Under the pieces are notes generated by a model, which had not been told where the DNA came from, made no database searches, and worked only from the letters and a program-made list of their open reading frames with translations. The position numbers and the translations under genes are program-made. This document shows, piece by piece, positions 11,732 through 24,162 of a stretch of DNA of 64,000 nucleotides (the first letter of the stretch is position 1; every line of letters begins with the position of its first letter). This stretch comes from Diploscapter coronatus (Eukaryota > Nematoda > Chromadorea > Rhabditida > Rhabditidae), in contig OZ038422.1 of the NCBI GenBank assembly GCA_964036155.1, forward strand, positions 15,709,201 to 15,773,200. Direction: 5' to 3'.

Positions 11732-12796
11732 TCAAAATGGCATAACTTCAAGGTGTCTGTCGAAAAACCCACCACTGTGTTCTTTTCCCATCTTATAAAT
11801 GCTCGAAACCATATCGTTTACACCTTCTTCCACCTAAAATTTATCAATTTCTCAAAGAATAGGAGTTAAGCTAACAGTGATTTCGGCGTGTTCCGTGCCC
11901 ATTTCTGTGCGTATCCAACCGGGATGTACAGCAGTTACCAGAATATGAGAATGTCTTATGTCGTGAGCTATGATTCTGGACGCCTGATTCAGAGCGCTCT
12001 GAATATACTTGTCAATTTTTTTAAAAGAATATCTAGCAATAGTTATAAAAACCTATGCCAAATAACAATTTCTAATCCTTTTTCGTCATACATATAAGTC
12101 CAAAGATATGTTACCTTACTCATGCAATAATCGAGTTGTTTTATGACTCCCAGGTAATTCGAGGAATTTTGGATTCCAATCGAACCGCTATCTGATGAAA
12201 TGTTGATAATTGATGCTCGAGAAACGGAAATTTCATCGCCATTCACCAAATCGGCTGCTCTCTTCAGCAACGGGTAAAATGTCTGAAAAAAAAACATTCT
12301 AAAGTCGTCAAAATTTAAGAATAAATACCTGAATCATAATCACAGGGCTTGTGGCATTCACGTTCAGAGTTTTATTGATGATGTTTCTATCAGGTTTTGA
12401 CTCAAAATCATACCCCGGTAGATATCCAGCATTGTTAATCAGCATCGTCAAACCCTTGCAGCCAACCATCCTGTCGACCTAGTAAAATTCTCAAAATAGG
12501 AATTTTTAGAACGACTAACAATTGTGTAGGCCTCGTTGACTGATTTATCATCAGTTACATCGAGTTGAATAACGTGCAGCCTTGGGTCCGAAATTGAAGT
12601 GAGATCCTAAAAATTGAAAATAACTTAAAAAAAACAAAAAATAAATATGAAAAACTACTTTCGCTGCCGTTGGATTCCTGCATCCCGCCACTAAAATTTC
12701 AACTTCAGGATTTTCGAGGAACTTCTTCACAAATCCGAGACCAATTCCTCTCGAAGCTCCAGTAATTAGAATACTGTGAATCGGCTTAGTGGTCAT
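11732..12796 (-). CDS. Short-chain dehydrogenase/reductase (carbonyl reductase-like)
   Basis: A classical SDR with a Rossmann fold that uses NAD(P)H. It opens with MTTKPIHSILITGASRG, the last part being the TGxxxGxG nucleotide-binding motif (TGASRGIG). It continues with LINNAGYLPG near 12425-12450 (NNAG motif), INISSDSGSIG near 12190-12215 (catalytic Ser region) and YCMSK near 12120-12132 (catalytic YxxxK). VTAVHPGWIRTEMG lies near 11905-11945, and FFDRHLEVMPF is at the C terminus. Six exons in good phase make about 250 residues, the usual length. It most resembles the nematode group related to bacterial C-factor and insect carbonyl reductases. A splice acceptor just before the start (near 12815) could be a spliced-leader site. 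Confidence 0.9.
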
Positions 12797-15364
12797 TAAA
12801 ACTCGGAATCTGTGAAAACTCGTGATTTTACTCTGAAATGGAAACGAGAATAGTAGCATGTAAACAACAACGAAACCAAAAGGGCAATAAAGATAGGAGC
12901 GAAAATAGTAGGCCCAATAATCGATTAAAATGGCGTTTCTGTCCATAAACATCAAGCGAAGTTCAAAGATGTCGGATAAAAAGTGTAGAAAAAAAATAAA
13001 AAATGCTCTGAGGAGAGCGAAGTACGAGAAGTTTCCCCACAAATTTGAATATATCTTGTTCCAATCTCATTCTTTCTTTCATCTCACCCTTTTTATTACT
13101 GCTCTACTGTTCGTACTCCATAATAAAGCGGTTGTAAATCGTCTGGTCTCTTGATCGACAGTCAACGCGAGAAAACAAAGAAGGAATCACCGTTAGAGGA
13201 GAGCATCTGCTGATTGAGTTGTAGTGAATGGGGGTAGGATTGTGTCTGGAGTTTGTTGAGAGGACGCGCAACCGAGCCAAGAGGATCAGCGAGATAACCA
13301 ACTGTGGAAATAAAATTTTGTAATTTATTTTAAATTAGTTTCATCAATTATATTCTGGTCTATCATATTCATGGTTTTTAGTTTATGACAAATTTATGCC
13401 AATTATGAATTTGACATGAGAAACTCCTAATTTTTTCTCATAGACTAGAGTGTCTCTAGACATTGATTATATTATCTTTTCTTGAATAAATAAAACTTTA
13501 TCCTCATTTCTTATTCGAGCTTCTCAGATTTCATCGAATGAATCGTTTACGATGATATTGCTGGTTTACGAGCACAATATAACGAATATTTTATTCGGCA
13601 AACACAAATCAGGCTTATTTTCGAAAAATTGGTATCAATCATCATGGTGCATTTTCATTACTCAATTTCTCAAGCCAAATTAATTAATGAGAATTGTTAA
13701 ATTAGAGAAAACATTCTATTTGGATATCATTATCAGGGGTGTACAAAATAGTTTGCTTTAAATGAGTTAAAATCGAGTTTTAAAAATCACTCATACGCCC
13801 ATTCGAAAAATAGGAATATATGCAAAATTCTATCTTGTGTATACCATAGGAGGATTTTTGGAATGGATGGACAAGTGATTTTTTTTTAAAATCTTAACGA
13901 ATTTTAATACATCATTTGGTACGTCCTTGATCATTATCTTCACTCAAAAACTCCGTGTTTATATTATTATGCCTATAAACTGTCACTGTTTGTTCTAACT
14001 ACAACATTACTTTTTTCCCAACCAAGTCCAAATCCGCAAGTTTTCTTTTCCCAGGATGTGGATGTTGATGCTCCTGTCCACAGTGGACCCTCCTCACACA
14101 TTGATTGCCATTGCCTTCTTTTCCCGTCTTCTGCCCCTCCCATCTCCTTCTCGGTCCCTCTCCCCTCGGTCCCCTTTCTTTCGCTCTTCCCCTACTTCCC
14201 TCATTTCTTCCGAGTGTTTTGCTCGTCTGTGCGCAACGGCACTTTCGTCGCATATTTTCTTGGCTTTTTTTTCTGGGAATTTCTTTATTTATGGCTACAA
14301 ATTTCACAGACATTCGATTTGCTCTGTGTGTATTTATACTTCCTGAGCACTCTTTGTCGAGGTTGTTTTCAAAATATCTCGTATTTTGGTTTTCTTCTCG
14401 AATATTTACGAGGAAAATCGTCAGATACTTTACATGCCGCAGGATCGCAACAACTCAAATTATCGTAATGGCATTCGATTTTTCAACAATTTGTGGATAT
14501 TTATAAAATTTACGTCAAGCGCCTATTCTTGAAGTAATTCCAGCGTGAAATTGGCAACAACGCTTTCTTACTTCGCTCGAATTTTCTGCTTGAGTGCTGT
14601 CAGCTCTCAAAATCGGTTCATTTCTTCTAAGTCCTTTCTTCGGAGCCGGAATTCGCCTCACAATCAGGATCTCGTTTTGACAAAGCCGCTGCAACTGCCT
14701 GTGGCCTGAGGCGTGCGCTCTGCTTTACTCTATTCTCAGCTCTAGGCTCTCGGCTCTACTGGCTCATTTCCTGTCTGTCAGTTAGAAGCTCCGAGCTGAG
14801 ACCCTGAAACCTCGACCGAACCCTCAAACCAGCGTTTAGGCCCAAATTGTCCAATTCTGTTTCCGTAAATACTTACAGGAGATGCATTTTCGGGGTAGTT
14901 TCAATGTTCTATCGATTCATTTTCTGCTCATTTAGGGGAATTGCAACATTGGTTTGAATAATGAGATGGCAGATTCTTCTCGAGATAGTTTCTTTGAAAT
15001 TGTTTCGCATTTACATGAGTTTATTTTGAATTTCTAACTATTTTCGTCATTTTATCAGCTGATTTCACCTTCCGAATGAAGAGTTTAGCTATTAGAACGA
15101 TTTAGAGTCCGTTTAGTCTATGACGTGACTATTGAAGGTCTTAGCAAAAGCTGTACTTCTTATGTTTTGTTGAAGATCACTTTTCTCAAATTTTTCAATG
15201 ATTCAGTGCAACAGTAATCTCCGTCATTGCATCATCGTTGCATCGAATTCTCATTCTTCGTTTTTCTCCCATCGTTTTGCTGATTTTTCTGCAGCTTTCT
15301 CGACGAAAAGCGAGCAGCAGTTGGTTGGGTGAAACTCGCTGCTGCAGACGATGAAATTGTACTC

Positions 15365-15560
15365 GAATTTGAGGCAGAAAGGGGGAAAGAAGCCAAGTGA
15401 AAGGAGGAATGATGGGGAATTTGAAGGACGCTAGAAGAAGAAGGTAGGGGGAAGATGAGGTAGTTGGCGGGAAGAAAGCAAGATGACAAAGGAGGAAGGG
15501 GAAGAGAAACCGATGATAGATAGAGGCACAGAGAATGTAATTGAGAAAGCGAGCGGGGAA
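15365..15560. repeat. Polypurine tract
   Basis: About 200 bases almost entirely of A and G on the plus strand, with blocks such as GGAAGGGGAAGAG and GAAGAAGAAGG. Such a tract can form triplex-type structure. Its complement gives only low-complexity Ser/Phe/Pro ORFs. Confidence 0.6.
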
Positions 15561-15596
15561 AGATGGAGAATAAGTGATGATAGAACGACAGCTGCT

Positions 15597-15664
15597 AGGC
15601 CTCCTAGGTTAAGATCTAGGAGATCTAGGAGCTCAGAGCTAGGGCCTCGGAACTAGGGCTCGGA
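15597..15664. repeat. Cluster of short overlapping palindromes
   Basis: A 68-base stretch packed with six-base palindromes and near repeats: CCTAGG, AGATCT twice, GAGCTC and repeated CTAGG/GGGCT units. It contrasts sharply with the purine-rich DNA before it and the CTT repeats after it. A related stretch around 14735-14815 carries CTCAGCTC and its complement GAGCTGAG. Confidence 0.4.
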
Positions 15665-18600
15665 TTCCCTTTCTTCTTCTTCTTCTTCCCTATATTTCCC
15701 TTCTGCTTCCCTCCTTTTTCCTGTCTTTTCAGCTCGTGTCGCCCCCGTGTCGTTTTCGTATTTTGAGCAAGTTGTTGAAGAATTGTAAAGTTCATCCTAA
15801 TCACAGAAGTTGCGCTTCGAGCGAGCTTAATTCGATACTCCTTGAAGAACCTTCTCTTGTACTTTCATATCCGATTTGCTGTTTGAAGAAAACGTGAACT
15901 TCAAGTCCTAAATTGGTACTTCCTAGGCACAATAATAACTAGTGGCACTTATTATGTGTTGCAGGACATTTAAAATTTCGCTATTCTTTCATACTTTTTT
16001 CTTTTAGAAATCTACCTTCAAATCTGCCCATTAATTATCTCGTTGTTTGCAGATTTCGGTTCAACTTGTTGTGTGCGTTGTCATTTGCATTTGCCACATT
16101 GTTCTTCGCGAGGCTCACTCGTACTTGACTTTATTGCCTTTGCCTTTGCTATTGCCATTGCCATTGCGCGATTCTTTCAGCAGTACTTTCAACTCGCAGC
16201 AATCATTATTTCCTCTTTTCTTCTCTGCTCTATGACTTTGTTGTTATCTCTTCATCTCTTCATTCCTTTCTACTTTTCGCCTTCTTCCCTTTATTTACGC
16301 ACTCTCTTTGCTTCTTCTTCTTCTTCTGGTGGCATGCAACGAACACTGCTCGAGTGGAGGGAGGAGGGCATCATCAGACAGAAAGGAGGAAAAGAGGAAT
16401 CAAGGTGGAAGGGGAGAGAGTTCTTGAGAAAGTGACGGACGAAAGAAGTCTGAATTTCGCGAGTCTGTCAGAAAATGGCACTGTTTTTGCAATATATTCA
16501 TTTCCTAAACCTTTCTTTACTTTATTTCTCAAGGCTTGGATCTGGTTTTAAATCCATACCCATAAATGTATACAATCTGGATGACAATTCTGCTTGAATC
16601 TGGATCAGTATCCTTCACCACTCTTCCAGATCACTTCTGCCTCTTCCCGTTCCCCACCCACTCTTTAACTTTGCTTTATTATTCTCTCTATCCTCAGATC
16701 ACTCATTGCCGTTGCAGAACTCTGAGGCAAATTGTTTACCCTCGCAAATTAATTTATAAGAACCTCGAAAATTTCACTCCTCTCAAAATCATAGGTTATT
16801 TTTCTTTCATTGAAACAGGTTAGTCAAGACTCCTTTCAAGGTTATTTCAACTTCATACAATTTTCTCTATTTTGCCTCAAAATATCCTTTTTCTTCTTTT
16901 CGATTTTCAATTCCAGAAATTTCAGTTAATGCCTTCATCAGATTCCTTATTTCTTTCGAACTCATTAACCTCTTTTTCTCCACTCATCCAAGTCTCAGAC
17001 TAGTGTCGCTTTGTGCGGGTGATTCTAGAAAAGTCACTCTTTGACTTGGACTACGAAAATATTCGATTCAGAGAGAGCTTTTGGGAAGTAGCTGTAAACA
17101 AATTTCATTCAGCTGAAAATAGATTTGAAATAACATCTGTATGCCCCGAAAGCAGGAATGAGTTATATTTACTCATCTCATTAAGATTTAAAGAATTACT
17201 CGTGTTTCAAAGAGAATCTTGATCACTCTTCCTACAAGTACTAAGTTACGATGTTTATCAGAAGTTTTTGTAGGTTCATTCAGAATTTTGAAATACGTTT
17301 GCTAAATTCACTGAAAACACTCGAAATCGATCTTTCTAGAAAGCAGATAGACCTGATAGATATCACTCTTCAAATCTCTCTCCAATCGCTGCAGGAAGTC
17401 TTCTTTGGCACGCGCGCCTCTCACTTGGCGCCCTTTTCTAATGACCCTTTGTCTCACTCCTCTCCTCCTCTCTTCCTCGTTTCTTCTCCATTTCTGTTTC
17501 TGGCTATTTTCACACCTCCTTCATTCACAAATCTGTTTATTCGCTCTTCAAATATGCCTGATTTTTGATTATATTTTTTCACACATATAAGTGATTATGG
17601 AAGATTTTCGGTTTTCTCGAAAATTGGTCACGTTTGCTCACCGCCATTCATTTTGAGTGTTCGTTCAATTTCCCAGATATTTTCATATTTATTCTACTGT
17701 CTTGGTAAAACATTTTTACATCTATTTAACATATTTTATAACCCGTTATTTCATTAGGCTCTAGTGTAAATTATCATTCAGCTCACAAAGAATTCAAAAA
17801 ATAGTAATTTATCGAATCAGTCATAAATAAATTTCCGCTCTATTCTACGCCTTGAGTAAATAATAATGAATGCCCATTTTCCTAGTACGTTTTCTTTTAT
17901 TCTTCCAAATGCCATGAGTAATAAACCGATTCGTGCTGAGAGAAAAAGTGAATAATTGCGAAAATGGCATTGAATGGATAGTTCTCTGAATTCTCTGGTC
18001 ATTAGGTGAGAATATTGCAGGGATCATAAAAGTTATGATGAAAGATCAGCATTTCTCATTTTGCGATTTTTTAGAAAATAGAGTTGGTTCACGAATTAAA
18101 GAGCCTGTTCTATAATCACTTCCTCTCATTCGATTTTCTCGACCTCCAACAATTTTGAACTCGGCTATTTAATTCTCTACGAGCCGGTAGGCTGTACTCT
18201 ACCCATTTTGATGAGCTATTCTGAACGAAAGATTGACAGTCATTTTACTTCGCACCTTCCTTGAGAAAATTCATCCTTACCTGAGCATTAATCATGCCAC
18301 ATCTATAGATCTGAATATATCGCATCCAGACATTTCGTGACTGGGATGACTGGATAATTTTTATCGTGTACAAGTTTTATCAGAGTGCAAATTTAAAGGC
18401 TAGTTTCACAGAATCGTTATGATATTTATTTTTGGATGGCTCTTTCAAATTTTCACTTGTTTATCACATGCTCCAAATCTTGGACACAGTTCTGACAGTG
18501 AAAAATTTGGAATATAGCATCATTCTATTCTGCTAGAGTATTTTTCTTTCTTCCAACACCTTTACAACTTCTCTTTCATTTCCTCTAATCTCATGCTATT

Positions 18601-21600
18601 TCTTCGGATCTTAATTTATGCGTTTGTACCGTTCTGGCTCTGCTCTCTGCGTCTTAACATCTGCCCAATTCTCTCTATTTTGCATCCTTCCCTCGCAGAT
18701 GGCTAGCTACATCTGGCCCTCGGTCCTTATTTTATCCATCTATCCTTTTCCCTCGATTCCCTCCCCTTCCAATTCCATTCACTCACTTTCCACTACTCCT
18801 TCACTAGCGTGTGGGTCACGCCAACCCCACATTTTGTCCAACTACTTCTCACTCAATTTCAGACACTTTTACTACTAGAGCCAAAAATATCTCACTCTTA
18901 CCATTTTGCCAGCTTTTCCTGAATTATCATTAATGAAAGCACCAACAAGGATCAGACTATGCTATTATTCGTTGTATTTTCATTTCTCTACAATACTCAT
19001 TGAGCAGGATTCTTCCCATATTTTTGCGCGTTTACTACTTTTGATCATAAGTATCTCATTTGTAGCATTTTTTTGCTGAAAGATGTTCAATTGTTGAAAA
19101 TATTAGATGAATAAAATAATACTTATCTTACTTTCGACGTAGGAAATAGCTTTGTGGCTTCATCTTTCTGCAATACTTTTTTTTTAACATTACTTCTGTC
19201 TGCTAAAATAGTGTTCACGTAATTGTGATCACATCAGACGTAAAAATAGTCTACTTTATTTTAACACAATCTAGTTTCACGTTAATCTCGCTTCCTACAA
19301 AATTTAGCCTCAATTTTCGTAAATCTTTTCGATTTCAGTTTTTATCACATGAGAAGACGCCTAGTGCCGGGAGGAGGGGTTTTTACGCAATCAAATCGGA
19401 TTTCTAATCCGCTAATGTGTTCTTCTCGCCCTCGGTGTTTCTACCTTCTCACTTATTACACTTCTTATCCATCTCGAATATTTTATCTTAAAATCCATAT
19501 TCTGTTGAATTTTCAATTTTCCGAAAATTCATTTTTGAAGTCTCAATAGTTGTATTTTGGAACTTTCTTCTGCTTTTTGGATTCGTGTGGTGCAATTCAC
19601 TCCTAAATTCTGTTTTTTATTCTAGCAGATCTAGTCTTTATGTCTTTCAGGCTCTGCTGTTTTCCAGGCATTTACTTCTTTGCCTAAGCCCAACTGGTTA
19701 TATCATTTACTGAGATCTCTTGCAGCGCATTCAGTATTCTTCGCCTCAGTCATTCGGCATTCAGCTCAACTCCCCCGAGGGTCCGTCTCTCGATTTTTTG
19801 CTGCGTCTCATTCCCTTCTTTCTGCTACTTTTTCCAACGCTAATCTTCTAAATTCTTGGGTTCTTCGTTTGTCAGTGTTTATTACAGAGCAAGCAGATCC
19901 ATTAGGATAATCCCCCCTTTCCTTTGCCCTCCTTGCCTTTTCTTTAGTCGAAAGTAATTTCCGTTCTGCTAGTTTTATGGTACACATTTTCGCTTTTAAC
20001 AGACGAGTAAAACCACATTTGATTCCCTGTTTCATTTCATAACTCGCGCTAACAATTTCGAAATTCCGAGAGTTCAGTTCTCCATGGATTTTCGTAAACA
20101 CGTTTCCCGAAAAGGCAGCGAATATTCACGATCTAGGAGCACTCTTGAAAGACTTTACAGTTGGTGGAATCAAGTTCATTTAGTTATTTTTCGAGTAATA
20201 TCAAGCTAATTTCCTGATATTTTGTCTGAATTCACCATTTTTATCTCGCTACGTTTCGATTTTGCGTCTCTATTGACCAAATAATATAAATTTATGTCCA
20301 ATTTCCAGCCTCAGAGTATGTGATCCGCTGCTGAGTCGTATGGCATCGTCCAGTGTCTGGTCTTCCATCTCCATCCCCATCTTCAGCATCAGAATCTCTG
20401 CGTCAGTGCAATCGACTTCTCTCAACCAACCTTTCATTATTCATCCATAATCCCAACTACACTATTCATCGCATAATTTCATCAATTCATCATTTGCATA
20501 ATGGTGCTTTTCTCACCTCGTAAGGTGAGATAGATTTTCACGCTTTATAAATTCTAAATGCTCAAGAATAATGTGGAAGTAACGGTGCTAAAAACTCAAA
20601 ATGGCATAATTTTTCACGATTCGCTAATCAGAAAAGTAAATGAATTCTCCTGAAAATTTCGAAAACGGTTAACAGAGACGTGTCGGGATTCGGGTTTTGA
20701 TTTTAAAAAGAAAAAAAACTTCTTTCGGAGATCTTTGAACATTATGGAAATTTAATTCCGATTACGAATTTTTCAAAATCGCAACTCCGAACATCACTGA
20801 TGAATAGAGATTTTTATTTTAAGAAATTAAATTCGTAGCCTGACGATTTAATGAGAAGAAAAACCGAAATTTCAGACATTTTGTGATTAACCGACTCTCT
20901 TTCTGTGATTGGAAACGACCCGAAACTGTGAAAGCTGTCAACTCGCTCCCCTTTTCTCGTATGAAGACCCTGGCAGATGAACGTGGATTTTGAGCTGCAA
21001 AATAACGACGTCGCAACGAATCGGAATAAGAAGATCCGATGAAATCAGCACAGTTGCCGAACTCTCCAGCAATTTGCTCTCTTTATCCGTAATCGCTTTC
21101 AAGGTTTCCTATGAATTTTGCCCTTCAATTTTTAACGGAAATCTCAAACACGAAATCCCCACCCCACCCCTCTTTTTCTTAACTTCAGTGATATGATTTG
21201 TGTGATCAGGTTGACATGTGTTTATTTCTAAATTCGTGTGATAGGCCGAACATTTTCTGGAACATTTTTGCAATTTCCTCGTTGTCTCATGTTTTCATTT
21301 CATTTTCGAATTTCGACTGCCTCGGGATTTCATTCGATTTCTTGCCTCGGAATTCTTAGGCTTCTCGTACAAAATTATGATTTTCCTCTAAATTAGATTC
21401 CCTAGAAATTAGGCAGATCTGACGATTACGCAATAACTTACATATTCTGATGGTAAATTGTAATATTGTCGATAACTTTTTAGAGTAACTCGAAAGTATC
21501 TTCAATGTTTACAAAATCGAATTTTTACTGGTTCACGAAAAATTCAAGACACCCTGATATGTAAAATTGAATTGAAAAGGGATAAGGTCAAGTAGCGATC

Positions 21601-22099
21601 TTTCTCAACTCTATTTCATATCACAGTGCCATGAAAATTTTCCGATTACATTTTGTCATTCTTCATTCGCCGATTTTGTGGATATTGAAGATATTTTCCA
21701 ATAGATTGTTGCGAGGACAAGCTTTCGTCTCAAGTTTCTTGTCGTTTCCAGTGCAAGCCATTGTGATCAACCCCCACACACAACCCTTTTCGTCATTATT
21801 TTCATTTTCAAGCTTTCAATAAAATCATTTTTATTTTCAAAAATTCTTGTATTTTCTATGTTACAAATTCTTTGTAGAAAGGCTCCTAATTTGAACGGCA
21901 GAGGTGTGTGATTATCATGTAAAATTGTGTTGAATACCTCGTTCTTACAAAATGTGTGAATCTAGAAAATTAAAACATTTCTAGACGATGATATAAAATA
22001 TTGAAAAAAACTATTAACAGGTTTGGCGATATTTATACGGCTAGTATAAAAAGAGTAACATGGATAAAAATTTGTAAAGCATATGCTTTTTACAAAGAT

Positions 22100-24162
22100 T
22101 TAGAGCTTCCTCTTATTTACATCGAGGTTTTCAAGGAAGGCGTAGCATTTCTCGTAGACCATGAAGAGTGCCGCATTTGTGAGGAAACCATAGACGGAAA
22201 GAGCCAGTCCACCCCGGAAGAAGGTTCGCACGCCTTCCTCTCTGTAGACCTTCCGGAACAGTTCACGACCGTTTCTAAATTTATTGAAATCAGAATGGGA
22301 ACGCGAGTAAAATATCGATGAATTTTCTCTTGTTGTGATACTATTTTAGTTGAATTTTATCGCGGATCAGATTACTATCGAAAAGTTACTACATTTTAGC
22401 ACAAATCTTCCAAAGTTTGCTTATAAAAATTCTGAAAAGCATAGATTAAAAAAAAAATTCCAATTTTCAACAAATAGTTAGATCCCTTACTTGCTTCCAG
22501 AGTGAACAAGGACCCTGTTCTTAACGACCTCAAGAGGGCAGACAGTGATCCAGCAGGCTACTCCTGCAGTGCCTCCGGCCAAGAACTGAAATTGTTTTCT
22601 GTAAAGTTGTATTCTTATTTTCAAATTACTTGAGACGTGGTCTCATTGACTCCGTTGTCCTTGAGAAGCTTGAGACAGACTTCGTACAGAGGAATGTAGA
22701 AGAAGGAGCTTACCGCCTCTCGAACTGTTACCATGTTGGCTCCCTGGAAAAAAGCCCTTTATTTTTCTTCGAAGTTTAATTTTTACCCTGTATAATCCAC
22801 GGAGTCCCTCGGTCTTCGTCACGTGTCGAGCGCATTGCCACGGACCTTCGAAAGAGACTTTTCTCTTGATGCCTGATTTTATGGCATCGCTTTGAGCCTA
22901 AAGCTATTTTTGTGAGATTAAATTTCTGTATGATGAAAGAAGATTGTTTACAATTCTCTTTCGAAAACCTTCTTCTGAATACGCATACCTGAAGCTTGGT
23001 CTTGATGGCTTCGACTGGCACCATGACCGGCAGTTGGCACATTGTACCGCAGAAAGAAGCGAGCATGATCTAAAAATCCACTTTTTTTATTTCGTGTATT
23101 GATTTCTTCATGATGATATCATTTCATATCAATTGGGAGATTTTCTCTGAATATGTTCGAGGCACAATGTTAACAACCCATTTCGAGAATGTGAAATATC
23201 ACGCCAGTAGAGTGCATTGATTTGCTTTTCCCTTCAGTGCAGATGGATTTCTTATCATTTTAATTACAGATTTAATTACTCGTAAACATTTCGCATCGTG
23301 TGGACAACACAAAGCGAAACATTCATTGCGATATTCGTTGCATTTCAAAAATCATTACTGATCAGCCATAATGCTAAAAACAAGAAAACATTTTGCGAGC
23401 TCATGAACTAAAAAGAACTGACGTCACTTCATCATGAAACATGCATTTGATTAGAATTTTATGATAGAAATAAAGAAGAACGTGGTAAGAAAAGATCAGG
23501 ACTGGTGTGTCGATGAGACTCAAATCGAATTACAGGAATAGATTTTACCTCTGACATGGGAAGATCTTTCGAGCGCGCATTCGTCTCATTTGGATGGAGC
23601 AGTTTGAGCGTCAGACCATACCCTGCGAAGAGCAGCGAGTTGACGGCGCCTGCAGAGACGAACGGGAGGAACATGCCACGGTACAGGCCTGCGATCTGAA
23701 AATCAATTCGCTCCTTCATGGATGTTTCGGGACATTCCAACCGATTCCTGCTTGACGGTCTTGCTGAAGCAGTCGAACATGCCGTTGTAGCCGGCCGCCG
23801 TCTGGAGACGGGTCTTTACGGTGTCGAAAGGATGACCTGCGAGAAGACCGACTCCACCTGAAAATCGATGGAATGTCAGGTTGATTGTAACTTTCTACGT
23901 CAAATTTGGTCATATGAAAATTTCTTTTAGCATCAAAACTTCAACAAATTGGTAGTCAAAGGATGAAAACTTGCAGTAAATTGATAAAGAAGATCAGATT
24001 TCCGAATTTTTGCTAACTATTTTCCGGGACTTATTTAATTTAAAAAGAATACAATTTATATCTCTTTCTAAATGCAGGGTTTTTTTTTCATTTTGTCACA
24101 ATTTTTCGCTCTTTATTGAGCTGACCTGAAACCCATCCAGCGACAAAGTCGGTAGCAGCCAT
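22100..24162 (-). CDS. Mitochondrial carrier (SLC25 family, SLC25A45/47/48-like)
   Basis: Solute carrier of the inner mitochondrial membrane with three repeats of about 100 residues, each with the PxDxxK-type signature. The start MAATDFVAGWVSG is in exon 1 (24126-24162). PFDTVKTRLQ lies near 23805-23835, LYRGMFLPFVSAGAVNSLL near 23620-23695, PVEAIKTKLQ near 22992-23022 (repeat 2), LYRGANMVTVREAVSSFF near 22710-22745 across an intron, and PLEVVKNRVL near 22515-22545 (repeat 3). The last exon (22100-22274) carries FFRGGLALSVYGFLTNAA and ends KRKL. All eight exons join in phase. The total is about 290 residues, normal for the family. The repeat signatures are closest to the acylcarnitine-type branch, but the substrate is not settled by sequence. 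The upstream gene is 2.1 kb away, so no operon is indicated. Confidence 0.92.

Larger units (their letters stand above)
12797..22099. other. About 9.3 kb without a recognisable gene
   Basis: I searched both strands for exons with family resemblance and found none. ORFs here are short, of low complexity, and follow pyrimidine-rich or purine-rich stretches. The plus strand is strongly pyrimidine-rich around 14100-14215, 16200-16330 and 17400-17530, and purine-rich around 15365-15560 and 16350-16440. Two short ATGs next to splice-like acceptors (18699, and 20342 downstream of TTTCCAG) open only 36-60 codon frames with no family match. The region could be regulatory DNA, or the long introns or 5' region of a gene whose small exons I cannot recognise. 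Confidence 0.5.

Noticed and set aside
12551..13042. 163-codon minus-strand ORF upstream of the dehydrogenase start
   Set aside because: Only the part from MTTKPIHS onwards matches the SDR family. The upstream part is hydrophobic by chance and is separated by a probable splice acceptor.
13999..14506. Overlapping ORFs of 96-136 codons on both strands
   Set aside because: They lie on a pyrimidine-rich tract and translate to low-complexity Ser/Pro/Phe or, on the other strand, Arg/Gly/Glu runs. No splice context or family match.
15232..15489. 85-codon minus-strand ORF
   Set aside because: Complement of the polypurine tract; Ser/Phe-rich by base composition only.
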